Positions 1 to 12,514 of a DNA stretch of 64,000 nucleotides are shown one piece after another. The stretch comes from Hedera helix (Eukaryota; Streptophyta; Magnoliopsida; Apiales; Araliaceae): contig OX359265.1 of NCBI GenBank assembly GCA_947179155.2, forward strand, positions 134,001 through 198,000, in the 5' to 3' direction. Position numbers and translations under genes: made by a program. The notes under the pieces were generated by a model. It did no database searches and was not told the DNA's origin. It saw nothing but the letters and a program-made list of their open reading frames with translations. How positions within the stretch are numbered: position 1 is the first letter of the stretch; each line of letters opens with the position of its first letter.

Positions 1-682
1 TTTGCCCATTTTCTTCATTGTTAAATTAAACGTCTATGCTTCAACCTAAAAAACTTGATCAGACTTTTGTAAACAGAACGACTCCAAAAACTCTCCTGCT
101 CTGCTCTGCTCTCTCTCTCTCTCTACGCTCGATCATGATTTAGTAGTTTTTATGTGTTTCGAGCTCCAGACTTGTTCGGTCAGGCTTCACGAAAATTGGC
201 TGCACAGGTTCAGTTAATTTAACTATCTCTTACTAGTTAATTTGATTTCTTGAGATAGGTAATGTGTGTAGAAGAAAACGTCAAAATTTTATTTAGGGTT
301 TTATTTGATATCTAAATCACAGAATTATATTAGCATAAAATTCGTGTAATATACTTTATAATGCTCTTGATTTCTACACAGTAAGATCAAATAGTTTGTA
401 GAAGTCGATTCAATCAACTACTAGTAACAAATCAGATTAAAAAAATCTTTTGTCAGTATAAGGTATTGTCTATAAACCTTGTGATTTTATGCTACTACTG
501 ATCATTAGTGTTCCATTAGCATTATTAAAATTGTTTTTCTTACTGGTGGTAGTATAGCTTTTGTTGTTGTGTTTCTATTCCTTTAAAAGTCCTGCAAAAA
601 TGGATTACTAATTCTTTAATTTGTTTATTTAGCAGAGTTGTCCAAAAAATAAATTGTATATATTCAACAGACAGACAACTAT
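1..682. other. Left flank of element A, no gene recognised
   Basis: AT-rich sequence with a pyrimidine tract (91-124) of the kind common around plant transcription starts and 5' leaders. I see no coding region. Before element A inserted, this stretch was continuous with the sequence starting at 14021. It could be the 5' leader or first intron of a plus-strand gene, but nothing here proves it. Confidence 0.4.
91..124. repeat. CT-rich microsatellite
   Basis: A run of CTCT and CTGCT units ending in about seven perfect CT dinucleotides. Such tracts are frequent in plant 5' leaders and core promoters, but no transcript is demonstrated here. Confidence 0.7.
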
Positions 683-2191
683 TGGTGCGCTGTCACAGGC
701 ACCCAAAAAAAATTTTTACTTTAAAAAAATATTAATGTAGTAGTGCAAGTAAGAGTCGATCCCATATAGAATGATTAATTTAATTTTATGTTTTCATAAA
801 CCAAAATTGGTGGAGTTTTAATTAAAGAAATAATTTAAATAAAATTAACTAAAATAAATATGCAAGTAATTTAATAAAATAAATAAGAAGAAAAAGTATT
901 GGCTTAAATTAATATCCACCATCAAGAATTTACAATTGAACATTGATGCAAGAATAACTCAATTCATATTTTAAATATTCAACGTAGAAAAATTACTCTC
1001 ATTCGAATAATTTTTCTATCTCTCCTTAATTTTAGTTAAGTAGAAGCAAACGATCTAAATAAATCTTACTACTGAATAACCTCAGACAAGTGCTAAACAT
1101 TTACCCTAATAGCAGTTTTAAGAAATAAAGAGAACATTGAACTAAACAACACAAACACAAGCGGTTGCATTTAATTTAGATAAATATTCTTTCCAAAATA
1201 AAATAATCTTTTGATCAGCAAAATAATTATTAATCTTAGTTGATTCGCAAATTAAAGTGACCAAATAATTATGGATTTGATATTTAATTTAGCAGTAGAT
1301 TAATGTGAATAATAAATTAGTAAGCCTCCTAGCAATTAAACGAATCGATTATATAAAATAAATACAGAAGAATATTCAATACTCAAAATATAAATTGAAC
1401 AATAAATTAGATCTCACATTGTATTAATCTTGACGGCTTTAGTCACTTAAACCAAGAAAAATAATTTAGCCACACATAGCTATGAAAAGCACCAAATAAT
1501 ATTAGAGAGAATTTTCTATCAAAAAATATGTTTTCAATTGTATCTCAAACTCTCTATGTATAGACTACATAATTTATCATAACCCTAATAGGAACTATAA
1601 TTTCCAAACCCTAATAGGATTTAAAATATAAAATATAAAAATCATATTTATTTTTCCTTTTTCAAGTTGTATTTAGAATTGTAATTTATTTGCTACCTTT
1701 AATTTATTGCTGGATCCGCACGGAAATCAGCTCTGCTGGAATATCTCTAGGATGGAGCAAAAGGACCCACGCACTTGAAGAACAAGCGAAACAAGCTGGC
1801 AGTGTTTTCCACTCAAGCGTCACGCCCACGCGCCAAGCACAAAACAACTTCTATTGAATGTCCATGCGCATTACGCTTGATGAATTCTTAATATGTTGCT
1901 CTCCTCCGCGCAAGGCTCGGCCCATGCCTGGCCTTTCCAAAAGCCAAAACGGCGTCGCCCCTTGACTGCCTGGTTCTTCTTTTAGCACGCATAGCGCAGA
2001 CATGCCATTCAATATTTACAGTTATACCATCAGCTTCAATTTTCTTACAAAAAGAAAATTGAAAATAAATATAATAAAATAATAAAAATGCATAAAGTTA
2101 AATAAATTACCTAAAATACTAAAAATACTTAAAAACTCATAAATAATTAAGTATAAAATTCCTAATAAATAGCTGTAAAATCTACTTATCA
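683..2191 (-). repeat. 3' LTR of element A
   Basis: In plus coordinates it begins TGGTGCGCTGTC and ends CTACTTATCA. It closely matches 12515-14020 and more distantly 8753-10377. A GC-rich stretch (about 1711-2033) interrupts the otherwise AT-rich LTR and holds an AAACGGCGTCG motif at 1947-1957. The right edge abuts the polypurine tract, so this is the 3' LTR of a minus-strand element. Confidence 0.85.
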
Positions 2192-2210
2192 AATACCCCC
2201 ACACTTAAAT
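2192..2210 (-). other. Polypurine tract of element A
   Basis: Minus-strand AAGTGTGGGGGTATT directly before the LTR, preceded by GAGGACAAACAAAG. This arrangement is characteristic of the 3' end of Athila/Tat internal regions and would prime plus-strand DNA synthesis. Confidence 0.8.
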
Positions 2211-3902
2211 CTTTGTTTGTCCTCAAGCAAAATAAAAATAAAAATTATAAAAATTAAACTCTACTAAATAAATCAATTAACCCGACTGACTTACCTGAGC
2301 AACAAATGAATATGAACTTAACATTAGCCTCAAAGATTTTTTAAATGATAACTCAAAGAAAATTTTAAAATCATGCAAAATCTAGAACTTCAACATATTT
2401 ATTAATCTTACTCTACTCAAGACATTTTGCGCGTGTGTGAATCTAAATACATCAGATCAATCAGAACTCAAATAAATTTATATAATCAAATGCAAAATAA
2501 GAGGTACTCAATACTCTATACACTCAATTTTAACCTATCTCAAAGCTAATATAGACAAAATAAAAATTAAATGATCAAAAGTTTTTTTTTCTTTTCTTTT
2601 CTCAATAATATTTTTTCCTTCATATATATTTTCTTTTCATATTTTACCATTTTTTTTCATAGTGAGTGCATTTTATACTCCATTTCACTTTTCTTTTGCA
2701 TACTTGACTATGCAATGCCTAATTTTTTTAAGCTTTTCAGGTTTACCCATGTAGCGAGCTTTTGACCAATGACTGTCATACCAGTTGTTTTTAGGGTACT
2801 AGGAGTAGAGACACCCCTAAGAATTTATTAACTCGAATAACAAATGCCACAAAATTAAACTGGTCAAATTATTTTTTACTTACTATTTTTTCCTCTCAAT
2901 TCCTCAATCATATATTTTCCTATATCAGACTTTAAAACATGATCAAAATAAGGTATAGAGAAAATTCACATCTTCCACAAGCAATTAATCACATAAATTT
3001 CCTCCAAGTTAAAACTAGTTCAACATATATGGATATGTGCATAAAAATTTAAAAAGTCTCAAATACAGTAAATAATAACAATAGGTCAAAAATTCAAACT
3101 AAATTTTTTTTTTTATTTTTCCAAGAGTTATTAAATAAAACTAAAAATTATTTCATTAGCTAAAAATTAAAATTCAATTAACTCATTGCTCAAGCGACTC
3201 ATCCTAAAAATAAAATAAAAAACTACCCTATTTTCGTAAGAAACGAGGTTACACTTAGCATGTGCAAAAGCTTTAAACCCCAAGATTATCTCAAGTAGAC
3301 GAGTTTTATCTCGTGAGGGTTTGCAGTGAATATACCAAAAAAATTCAAAAAATTTAAAAACTTTAAAATTACTTGAATTTTTTCAAAATATCACCTAAAA
3401 GTATCAAAAATCTTAAATCCCTTCCCCCACACTTAAAATTTATATTATCCCCAATGTAAAGTAAAATGCAAAAAAAAATGCACAAATAACTCAAATATAA
3501 ATGCCAAAAAAAATAAATTATACTCCCCTTTGGTTGCCTCCTAAGTAACGCATTTATTTATTGTCATTGGCTTGACAGAATGCTCATACACTACGTCACT
3601 CCAACTTCATAAGTTTTGAAAATCTCATCCATCTTTACTTCATTTATCATGGACATGTTCAATCTCCTTTATAGTTGATTTGAAGCTTTACTCCCTTTTC
3701 AATGAACAGGCATTTAAAATGATTAGGGATAAGCTTCAAATCTAGAATGTGATCCTGCAAAAACAGAAGGTAAAGACTTCTTGTTAGGAATTGGTAAGTC
3801 AAAATATGCATTATTACCTGCCTTCGGAGAACCATTCAATGCTGCAATAGTTTCCTTCAAATATGCACTCAAGACTAACTTCTCATTATCTTTCCCAAGA
3901 TT
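2211..3902 (-). pseudogene. Degenerate 3' internal region of element A
   Basis: AT-rich, full of stops, no RT, RNase H or integrase motif seen in any frame. Near 3521-3550 the minus strand has a GTTACTTAGGAGGCAACC-like motif, often found in the 3' untranslated part of Athila/Tat elements. The region therefore looks like the element's 3' untranslated part joined almost directly to the protease, implying loss of most of pol. Confidence 0.55.
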
Positions 3903-4380
3903 CTAACTAAATGTCGTTTCCATTTCATCATTTTCATCAGTTTCAAAAAAAAATTGTGCTAAAGAATCAATCACATCAACAAAGTAAACAGGATTATTAT
4001 CATTAGGATATTTTATGGCATCAAAAATATTAAATTTAACAATTTCATCATCAAACTCCATTGTCAGTGTACCACTATAAACATCGATCTTAGTCTTGGA
4101 TGTCTTTAAGAAAGGTCTTCCTAACAAAATAGGAGCATTTTGATCACCATTTTAAATATCAAGCACATAAAAATCAACAAAAAAAATAAATTATTTACTT
4201 GCACAAGAACATCATCTACTATACCCTTAGGATAAACGTTAGATCTATCAGTTAACTGAATCACAATACCAGTTATATTCAAAGGTTTAAGTTTCAAAGA
4301 AGCATATATAGCATATGACATGACATTAATGGATTCTCCAAAGTCTAACATAGCCTTTTCAAATCTAGTGTCTGCAAGAG
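3903..4380 (-). pseudogene. Athila-type retropepsin fragment (element A)
   Basis: Two overlapping reading frames (about 4351-4121 and 4127-3903) together resemble the aspartic protease of Athila/Tat elements. Visible landmarks are an LDFGESINV active-site region (normally LDLGASIN), QLTDRS, PKGIVDDVLVQV, then GRPFLKTSKTKIDVYSG and a NIF segment. At about 4121-4155 an in-frame stop and a frame change separate the active-site half from the GRPFL half, so no single protein can be made. Upstream on the minus strand is the gag tail (4620-4838). Downstream the expected RT is absent. Confidence 0.75.
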
Positions 4381-4619
4381 ATAGTAAACATTCCTGGATC
4401 TTAGCACTTAGTAGGGAGTTTTCTTTGAATTATTGCAAACACATTCTTTCTTACTTGTGTCTTTTTATATCTTTTAAGTGTTTGTTTCCTCTTATGTGTA
4501 CACAATTCTTTCAGAAATCTAGCAAAATGAGGTACTTGTTTAATATCATCTAACAATAGAATATTTACTTCGCATTTACGAAACGTTTCATATAAGTCTG
4601 GATTTTTCTTATATTTTCT

Positions 4620-4838
4620 TTTTTATGTTAAAGGAAGAGAAAAATAAGGTACCGGTTTATAGTCAGAAAGAGGGGAAAATTTTTGCTTAGGGGTACCATT
4701 GTCACCTAAAACGTTATTATCCTTTTTACTGTTATCTACTTCTGTGTTGTCCACTTCTACTTTGCTTTGCTCTTTTGGTGCAGACTCCGTCTTTTTCAGA
4801 GTTCTTATCTCTGTATTGCTTCTCAAAGTGATTGCACT
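4620..4838 (-). pseudogene. Gag C-terminal segment of element A
   Basis: The minus-strand frame from 4838 reads SAITLRSNTEIRTL, then an acidic lysine-rich stretch and KPVPYFSLP, ending in a stop near 4623. It matches the conserved end of Athila-type gag (a TLRS motif after the NPKENVSA segment). The other half of that motif lies at 11229-11440, on the far side of solo LTR B1, so this is the displaced remainder of the same gag. Confidence 0.75.
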
Positions 4839-6301
4839 TGTAATATCCCAAATATTTATAAGATTTGTAAATAAGATTTTTAAATAATAAAATAAAGGTT
4901 GAGGTTCAAAACCTAGAGTTGTAGAAAATGGGTAAACTTTTTTTTTTAACGTAAGGTATTTGTTAGAAATTAAATGTAAAATTATTGTAATGATGCATAT
5001 AGAGAATTTATTAAGGAAATAAATTCAATTGAGAAGTGAAGACGGTTATAAGGATATATATACATAGTTATATATTCCTAGAGTTGTGCTTGTTAGCCAA
5101 GTACGAAGAGGAGTAAATTTAATACTCAATTAAACTAATAAATTAATTAGTTTAAATATGAAGTCATGAAATATAATTAATTAGATTAATTATATTAGTT
5201 ATGAGTTAAAGTGTGGATTAAAAAGGAAAGTCATGTAATATAATTAATTGAGTTAATTATATAGGTCATGAATTAAAGTTGTGAAAAATTTAGGATTATT
5301 GTCTAGAATGACAATATTAAGAATTTAATTAATTAAATAATTAACTTAATTATTAAGTTGTGGTATAGAACCCAATATTGATTTAATTGACTAGCTCAAT
5401 GAAATGGTGTAGCAAGCCCAATGGAAATATAGAGAAGCCCAATGGTGGGATTTAATTTTCAAGCCCTATGATCCAATTAAATTGTGTCAAACTCTAGCTC
5501 AATGAATTAATTACGGTAGCCCAACTTAGAGTTTAATTGTTTTAATTGTTGGGAGCCCTAAAGGAATTAATCTAGTAGATTAAATTTAAGGAAATTAACG
5601 TGTGAATTGGATTATATAATTTGACCAAGGAAGTTATTGAATTAAGTTTAATAAAGGAAGTTCGATTAATGGATTTATTAAATTAACGGACTAACCTAAG
5701 ATTTATTTTGGAGAAACCCTAATTAAATATTTAATTAGTATTGAATATGGCAAGTCCAATTGGATTACGTAAATTAAATTAAATTTGATTATTAAATTGT
5801 CCCTTAATTATTTAAACAAGCCAATTAATTAAATTAAGTGATGGACTTGTAGAAATTTTTGTATGATTGGGTATTTTATTAGCCTAGTCCAATGTTTTAA
5901 TTAATTGGGAGCCTAGCAAATTAATTTAGTAGCCCAACATTTCAATGGATCAAAGGAGTATTCATGGCCCAAATGAATTTAATTTCAAGCCCCAAATTTT
6001 GGTCCAATGGTCAAAGCTTCTAGAAGACTTTAATTGGTAAATTGTGGAATAAAAATAAATGGAAATTGGGTCAATTTTAGGGAGTATGGCTGGTGGAAAT
6101 GGTGGAGTGTGGACTCCAAAATTTATTCATTTTGCTTGTTTTAGCTAGTGTGTGGAACACTCAACATTTTGGCTAGCATTTTTGAAAATATGTTGAAGTC
6201 CATTGTGTAGATATATAGGTTGTATGTATATACTTCTTCCACTATAAATAGAAGACTTGGGTGATGTGTTTGAGGTTACAAAAAAATTTGGCAAGAGTTC
6301 T

Positions 6302-6967
6302 TCTATAGAGAGTTAGTGAGTTTAGTGAGTTAACTCGGTGAGTTAAAGAAAAAGGGTAGTGAGTTAATGAGTTGCTTAATGAGTTACTACCGAGTCAAGT
6401 GAGTCAAGTCTAATTCTTCAAGATGAATGTGCTTGGATGTCATATAACTCCATCATCTATTTTGGAAAGGGGAGAAAAGTAGCTCACAAGTCTAGAAGGT
6501 ATAACACTAACCCTAAACCCTAGTTTTGAAGTTCATTATGTTTATATTGAATATTTATGGTAGAAAAGTTATTCTCAAGCTCTAAATGTTTAGATCCATG
6601 CTAGATTGGAAGATCTAGGGTCATATGGGTTTCTATAGAGAGTTAGTGAGTTAACTCGGTGAGTTAAAGAAAAAGGGTAGTGAGTTAATGAGTTCCTTAA
6701 TGAGTTACTCTCATTAACTCACTACCGAGTCAAGTGAGCCAAGTCTAATTCTTCAAGATGAGTGTGCTTGGATGTCATATAACTCCATCATCTATTTTGG
6801 AAAGGGGAGAAAAGTAGCTCACAAGTCTAGAAGGTATAACACTAACCCTAAACCCTAGTTTTGAAGTTCATTATGTTTATATTGAATATTTATGGTAGAA
6901 AAGTTATTCTCAAGCTATAAATGTTTAGATCCATGCTAGATTGGAAGATCTAGGGTCATATGGGTTT
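6302..6967. repeat. Tandem duplication of about 330 bp within B1
   Basis: Two head-to-tail copies, 6302-6631 and 6632-6967, both starting TCTATAGAGAGTTAGTGAG and ending at GGTCATATGGGTTT. The second copy has a short extra segment that creates a perfect 17-bp inverted repeat (6676-6692 and 6710-6726). Confidence 0.85.
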
Positions 6968-7419
6968 AACATTAATATTTATGGGTGTTGGTGTTGAAAA
7001 GTTTAGCAAAATGTATTAAAACGATTTTTACCGACGGAACCCTAAAAGAACGTGTGATTCGGAGCTTTATATTTTGAAACCTAAAAGTTAGGTATGATAT
7101 TTTCTTCCTTGATATGGTAAATATATAAGTTAAGAACAAAACCTAGTTGGTATAATGTTCATATGAGTTGTTATGGTTAAGATATGATTTTTAAAACTAA
7201 GGATTGTGAAGTTAGTTTTCACTTTTCCCTTGTGAGCCATTTTGAGTATAGTTTCGTTTGGAATTTGGATTTGTGATCTAAAGAGAAGTTGTAGAGGGGG
7301 AAATGCTAATGAGAATGGACTCAAGAATCACCCCAAAATGTTTTGTAATGAAGGAGTTATGGTAGTTTTAATCAAATGAGCAAAAATTGAAAAATCTAAA
7401 AAATGGCATTTCTGCAGAT

Positions 7420-7545
7420 TCTGCAACACATGGGTCGGGGCCCTTGTTTTGCACTATAAAGGAGGGTCGGGGCCCTTGACACTGTTCACAGGCAGTGCAC
7501 TTTTCCGTTCCGGGTCGGGTCGGGTTGGTTCGGGTCATTTAAGTC
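7420..7545. other. GC-rich patch in B1
   Basis: Contains two GGGTCGGGGCCCTTG units and a GGGTCGGGTCGGG run. The equivalent position of B2 (60719-60750) has GGGTCGGGTCGGGTCGGGCC. It is the B-family counterpart of the GC-rich islands in LTRs of A, C and D, but lacks the AAACGNCG palindromes. Confidence 0.6.
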
Positions 7546-8104
7546 CAAAATGGATAAAAATGCTTTAAAATTAATATAATTAATTTGGGACCCAAGTTTA
7601 ATAATTATTTATTATAATAAATAATAAATAGAGTAAATAAAAGCTATTATTATAATTAATTATTATTTAATTGATAGTAAATAATAATTAAAGCAAATAA
7701 ATACAATAACTAATTATTTATTATTATATAATAAATAAAGAAGGATATGAAGTTAATAAAATAATTATTTATTATTTAATTAATATTGAATAATAAATAG
7801 TTAATTAATATTAAATAATAAATAGCTAATTAATTATTATTTAAAGGATATTAAATGATAATTAAAGAAAGATGAAGTTAATAAGGTAATTATTTATTAT
7901 GTTAATAAATAAGGATAATTAATTAATTATTATTTAAAGGATATTACATAATAATTAAAGGGAGATGAAGTGAATAAAATGATCATTTGTTATTTAATGA
8001 ATATTAAATAATAAATGAGGTTGATTAATTAAGAGATTATTATTTAAATAATCATTAAAGGAATTGAGGATTGTTAAAATATTGTTAAAGGATTAAATAT
8101 GTAA

Positions 8105-8460
8105 GTAACTGAAAATGTTATGAAATGAGTACTAACATTGTATATGATGAAAATGTTATTAAATAATTAATGACATTAGTAAGTGATTAAAATATTATTA
8201 AATGGTTAATAATATTAATAAGTGATTCAAATATTATTAAATGGTTAATAATATTAATAAGTGATTCAAATATTATTAAATGATTAATAATATTAATAAA
8301 TGATTAAAATATTATTAAATGGTTAATAATATTAATAATAGATTAAAATATTATCAAATGGTGAATAATATTAGTAAGGGATTAAAAATCTTATTAAGTA
8401 GTTAATAATATTAATAAGGGATTAAAATATTATTAAATGGTTAATAATATTTGAATGTAG
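8105..8460. repeat. AT-rich tandem repeats, unit about 37-40 bp
   Basis: Repeated units built on GATTAAAATATTATTAAA, TGGTTAATAATATTAATAAG, with small variations. The same array is at about 60900-61222 in B2. It belongs to the LTR and has no coding potential. Confidence 0.8.
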
Positions 8461-8752
8461 TTATATATTATCAAATGTAGATAATATTTTGAGATATTTG
8501 GTACATTATTAAATGTCTGAATCATTAAGTTATGAAAAAGAAGAATGGTTAATTGAATTAAACCAAAGTAAATAGTCCGTTTGCGACTAAATTTTAGACA
8601 ACTTATTAAAAGTAAGTCGTACGATGAACGTATAATGAATGCATAAGTTGGTTACCCGACATGTCCAACTAGGTTTGGGCTAAGGTTTTGTCCGGAACTT
8701 AAGGGTTCATTTGTCGGACATCTTAAGAGTTAATAATTTAAAGTTAGAGTCT

Positions 8753-10377
8753 TGGTGTGATGTCGCAAGCACCCAAAAATAAATTCTTACTTTTGAAAAA
8801 TATTAATGTAGTAGTGCAAGTAAGAGTCGATCCCACAGAGAATGATTATTTAATTTTATGTTTTTGCAAATAAAAACTGGGGGGTTTTTGAATCAAAGAA
8901 ATAGTTTAAATAAAATTAACTAAAATAATTATGCAAGTAATTTAATGAAATAAACGATGAGAAAAAGCCTTGGTTTAAGTTAATATCCACCATCAAGAAT
9001 TTACAACTGATCACTGATGCAAAAATAAATCAATTAATATTTTAAAGATTCACCGTAGAAAGAACTACTCGCAGGTGGAATAATTTTTCTCCTCTCTCCT
9101 TAATTTTAGATAAGTAGAGTCACTTGGTCTAAATATCCTTACTAATAAACAACCTCCGGCACTTGCTAAAGATTTAATTTAATAGCAGCATAAAGAATTA
9201 GAGAGATCGTTGAACTAAACAACACAAGCCACTTGTTTGCATTTAATTTAGATGAATATTCTTCCTAAGATAAAATAATCTTTTGATCTGCAAAACAATT
9301 ATTAAACTTAGTTGCTTCAAAAATAGCAGTAGATTAATATGAATAATAAACTAGTAGCGCTCCTAGCAATTAAACAAATCAATCATAAAATTGAGCATAG
9401 AAGAATATTCAATAATCAAAATATAAATTGAACAATTAAAATAAATTAGATCTCACAGTGGATAAATCTTGATGGCTTCAATCACTTAAACCAAGAAAAA
9501 TAATTTAGCTACTCATAATTGTAGAGAACACTAAAGACTAGAAGAGAGAATTTTTATTCTAAGAAAAGTTGTGTCTTACAAAGTATCTCAAGCCCTCTAT
9601 TTATAGGCTCCATAAACCTCCTAACTTGTCCAAACCCTAATAGGATTTACAATTAAAAATAAAAGAAAAGGAAAATAATTATTTTTCTAACCCTAATTGG
9701 AATTAAAATCCAATTTGGAATCAAAAAAGGAGCAAAATTCCCGAAATCTGGTAATAACGCGCAAGCCAAACGCGGCGTTGACTTAGTCAACGCGCGTTTT
9801 TATTTTTTTTTTCTTTTTCTGAACATCCGCGCATTACGCGAACTGTTCACTGCCGCGTCCCTTGAAACGACGTCGTTTCACGCCTGTTCATCCATTACCG
9901 CGCCATGCGCGAATGCCAGCAGTTTCGGATTGAAACGACGTCGTTTGATCTCCGGTCTTTTGCCTCTACGCGCCATGCGCGGCTGTCCCAATTTGCTGAA
10001 ATTACACTTTTGCCCCAGCCGCTGCATATTTACCCTTTTAGCCCTCAGAGTTGCTGTTAATTTCAGATTTGCCACCGATGTTTATTTTGCCTGCAAAATA
10101 AAATATAAAAATAAATAAAAATAATATAAAAATACTAAAAATCCTAAAAACACATAATAATAAATAAAACACCTAAAACACTAAAAATAAATAAAAACAC
10201 ATAAATAAAATTAAATATAAAAATACTATAAAATTACCTAAATTAACATAAATTAACTAAAACCCTATAAAACCTATTAAAACCCAAAATGAGCTAAATA
10301 ATTAAACATTTAAGCACACAATAAATATAAAAACTAAGTATTAGGGAATAAAAATATCATATAATTCAACTCTATCA
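8753..10377 (-). mobile_element. A': solo LTR of the A family nested in B1
   Basis: Plus-strand ends TGGTGTGATGTC and CTCTATCA, flanked by a perfect 5-bp duplication AGTCT (8748-8752 and 10378-10382). It aligns with the LTRs at 683-2191 and 12515-14020 but is clearly more diverged and longer (1625 bp). B2, which lacks this insertion, shows the uninterrupted site around 61340. It contains the strongest palindromes in the window: an 18-bp perfect one at 9863-9880 and a 14-bp one at 9933-9946. A' must be younger than the B1 insertion. Confidence 0.9.
9735..10090. promoter_or_regulatory. GC-rich palindromic cassette in LTR A'
   Basis: Includes TGAAACGACGTCGTTTCA (9863-9880, perfect palindrome), AAACGACGTCGTTT (9933-9946), and GCGC-centred motifs (CGCGCATTACGCG, CGCGCCATGCGCG twice). 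It is followed by spaced near-repeats of the form AAATTACACTTTTGCCC and ATTTACCCTTTTAGCCC. The GACGTC core matches the ACGT core bound by plant bZIP factors. A promoter or enhancer role is inferred, not shown. Confidence 0.45.
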
Positions 10378-11228
10378 AGTCTTATATAAAGGCTAAGTAA
10401 TAGTCATTGCATCTAATGATTATGTCAATTTCCTATATAAATTGTAGGTTGAACGAAAGACGCAAATAAGCATAACTGGTAAAAGCGAACCAGACAAGTT
10501 TTTTTCAGATATTGTTGCTATGTGTATAACTGTTGTGTGTGCACTTGAAGCATGTGAGAATTTGAATTAAATATGTTTTTGTGAAACCATATGAGGTGTG
10601 TTGATTCTATATGATAGAAAGCCTGATTTAATTGAATAAGTTGAACTGTATGTCATGTATTCATTCCAATGCATGATCAGTATGTTGCATGAATAAATGC
10701 AAAGCATGAGAAGTATGATGCATTCATATAATGTAATGCATGAAGCATGAGAAACATGTATAAACATGAACTATGTGTTATGTGCTATCTATTAGACTTG
10801 CTGAGTCGTCGTGTTCACTCTTGCCTAAACCAACATTTTCAGATAGTGCAAATCATTTGAAGTTCTCGATAAAGATCAAGGAACAGGAAAGCATATTACT
10901 TTCACTGAAGATCTAAATATTTGTTGTAGATATCAGTCTGAATTGGACAGGCAAATGATTGTGTAATATAAGACTTTAGTTGGTATGTTATATGAGTGTT
11001 AAATACACAAGTTGATTGTAATAGAATGTCGTATCATGTATGATATTAAGACATACTAGGAATGTATAAAGATTTCGATTCTGAAATAGAAAGAGATGAT
11101 GTAAAATTGTAAATAAATGATTATTTAGCAATTATAATATTATTGTAATTCATGAACAATAAGGAAAAGGTTGTACTCGTGTTGAACCGGATTTGAGGTT
11201 CAAGGAACCCGGATTTGGGGTCGTCACA

Positions 11229-12415
11229 GCGCTGACATTCTCTTTTGGATTCACCACCGTTTGATAGGGTAATTTTTTAGAACATTGCGCCTCTAGTCGA
11301 CTGATTGCAGTTGCCATTTGTCCCATCTGCATTTTTAAATTCTGCATGTTTGCCTTCGTGTTATGTCGAAATTGCAAATTTTTCTGTTGAAATTGCAAAG
11401 TGTTAACAGTGAGTTGTTTAACCATATCCTCTAAAGACATATTAAAATTAGATGATTGGCTCTGTTGTTTGTTGGGATATGCTTGCTTGTATTATTAATA
11501 GCTTGGAAAATATTGAGTTGTAGACGAATTCCCTTGTTGATTTCCATAGCTGAAATTAGGATGATCTCTTCATCCTGCGTTGTAAGTGTTTGAATAGGGG
11601 TCATATTTCCTTTATGGTTGATCATGGAAACCACCTGTTGCATTCACTTGTTCGTATGGCTCATCTTGAAATGTTGGGCACATATCGATTGGATGTCCTA
11701 TTGTCGCGCAAATCCTACAAGATTTCACTTGTTGTGTATTACCTACAGCCACTTCACAAACAAGAGAGGTTAGACTAGTATAGGGAATTAGCTGTCATAT
11801 TTGCAATTAAGCTCCTTGCAGCTTCGGGAGTCTTATCCACCAAAGCTCCTTCGCTAGCGGCATTGATCATGCTTCTATCGGTAGACATGAGTCATTTATA
11901 CAAATATTAGATAAGAAGTTGCTCGCTGATTTGATGGTAAGGATAGTTTGCACACAATTTTTTGAAATGTTCCCAATACTCGTATAGGGATTCTCCATGA
12001 TTCTATCTCACACCACAAATATATTTTCTGATGTTTGCTGCCCTTGAAGCGGGAAAATATTTCTCCAAGAATAATCTCTTCATCTCTTCCCATGTGGTGA
12101 TGCTTCCGGAGGGTAGATAGTAGAGTTAATCATTAGCCAAGTCTTTCAAAGAAAATGGAAAATCTCTTAAATTAATTTATTTTTCAGTCACTCTAGAAGG
12201 TTTTAGATTGGTGCACACCATATCAAATTCCTTTAAATGTTTGTGAGGATCTTCACGTGCAAGGCCATAAAAATTGAGCAATAAATGTATTAGACCAGAT
12301 TTTAATTCAAATGAAGTGTTAACATCTAAATTAGAAAAATTATGCTTAAAGGTTGTTGGTTCAAATCAAGGGCCGCAAGCTCTTTCAAAGTTTGATCTAT
12401 AGCCACATCCTCCAT
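11229..12415 (-). pseudogene. Gag of element A, N-terminal and central part, broken
   Basis: A minus-strand start at 12415 (MEDVAIDQTLKELAAL) leads into segments typical of Athila-type gag: LAREDPHKHLKEF, INLRDFPFSLKDLA, TTWEEMKRLFLEKYFPASRA, then GHPIDMCPTFQDEPYEQVNA, KYDPYSNTY, and SLEDMVKQL...QMGQMATAISRLEAQ. Several stops and frame changes interrupt it (for example after the SRVTEK motif and in the NDLYYLPSGS region), so no full protein is possible. The frame runs off at 11229, where B1 begins, and resumes at 4838. Gag would form the virus-like particle. Confidence 0.8.
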
Positions 12416-12514
12416 ACTTAACCTGCACAACTCAAATAAAATATGAAAAAAAAAAATTACTAAATTAAAATAAAATTTACAAAATCACAAAAGTAAATAA
12501 AATCAACCAAAATT

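Larger units (their letters stand above)
4839..11228 (+). mobile_element. B1: solo LTR, Tekay-like family B, carrying nested A'
   Basis: Begins TGTAATATCCCAAATATT and ends GGATTTGGGGTCGTCACA, with flanks GCACT (4834-4838) and GCGCT (11229-11233), a 5-bp target duplication with one mismatch. The same LTR, complete and also solo, is at 57932-62158. Removing the nested LTR (8753-10377) and one copy of its target site leaves about 4.76 kb, near the 4.23 kb of B2; a 330-bp internal duplication explains part of the excess. No internal region is present, so unequal recombination between two LTRs probably removed it. The ends resemble those of the Tekay-type element C. Confidence 0.85.

Noticed and set aside
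9878..10118. Overlapping plus and minus frames in the GC-rich part of LTR A'
   Set aside because: Stop-poor only because of local GC content and palindromes; not preserved in the other A-family LTRs.
11896..12093. Minus-strand frame beginning MGRDEEIILGE
   Set aside because: The neighbouring frame (TTWEEMKRLFLEKYFP) matches Athila gag; this one is shifted.
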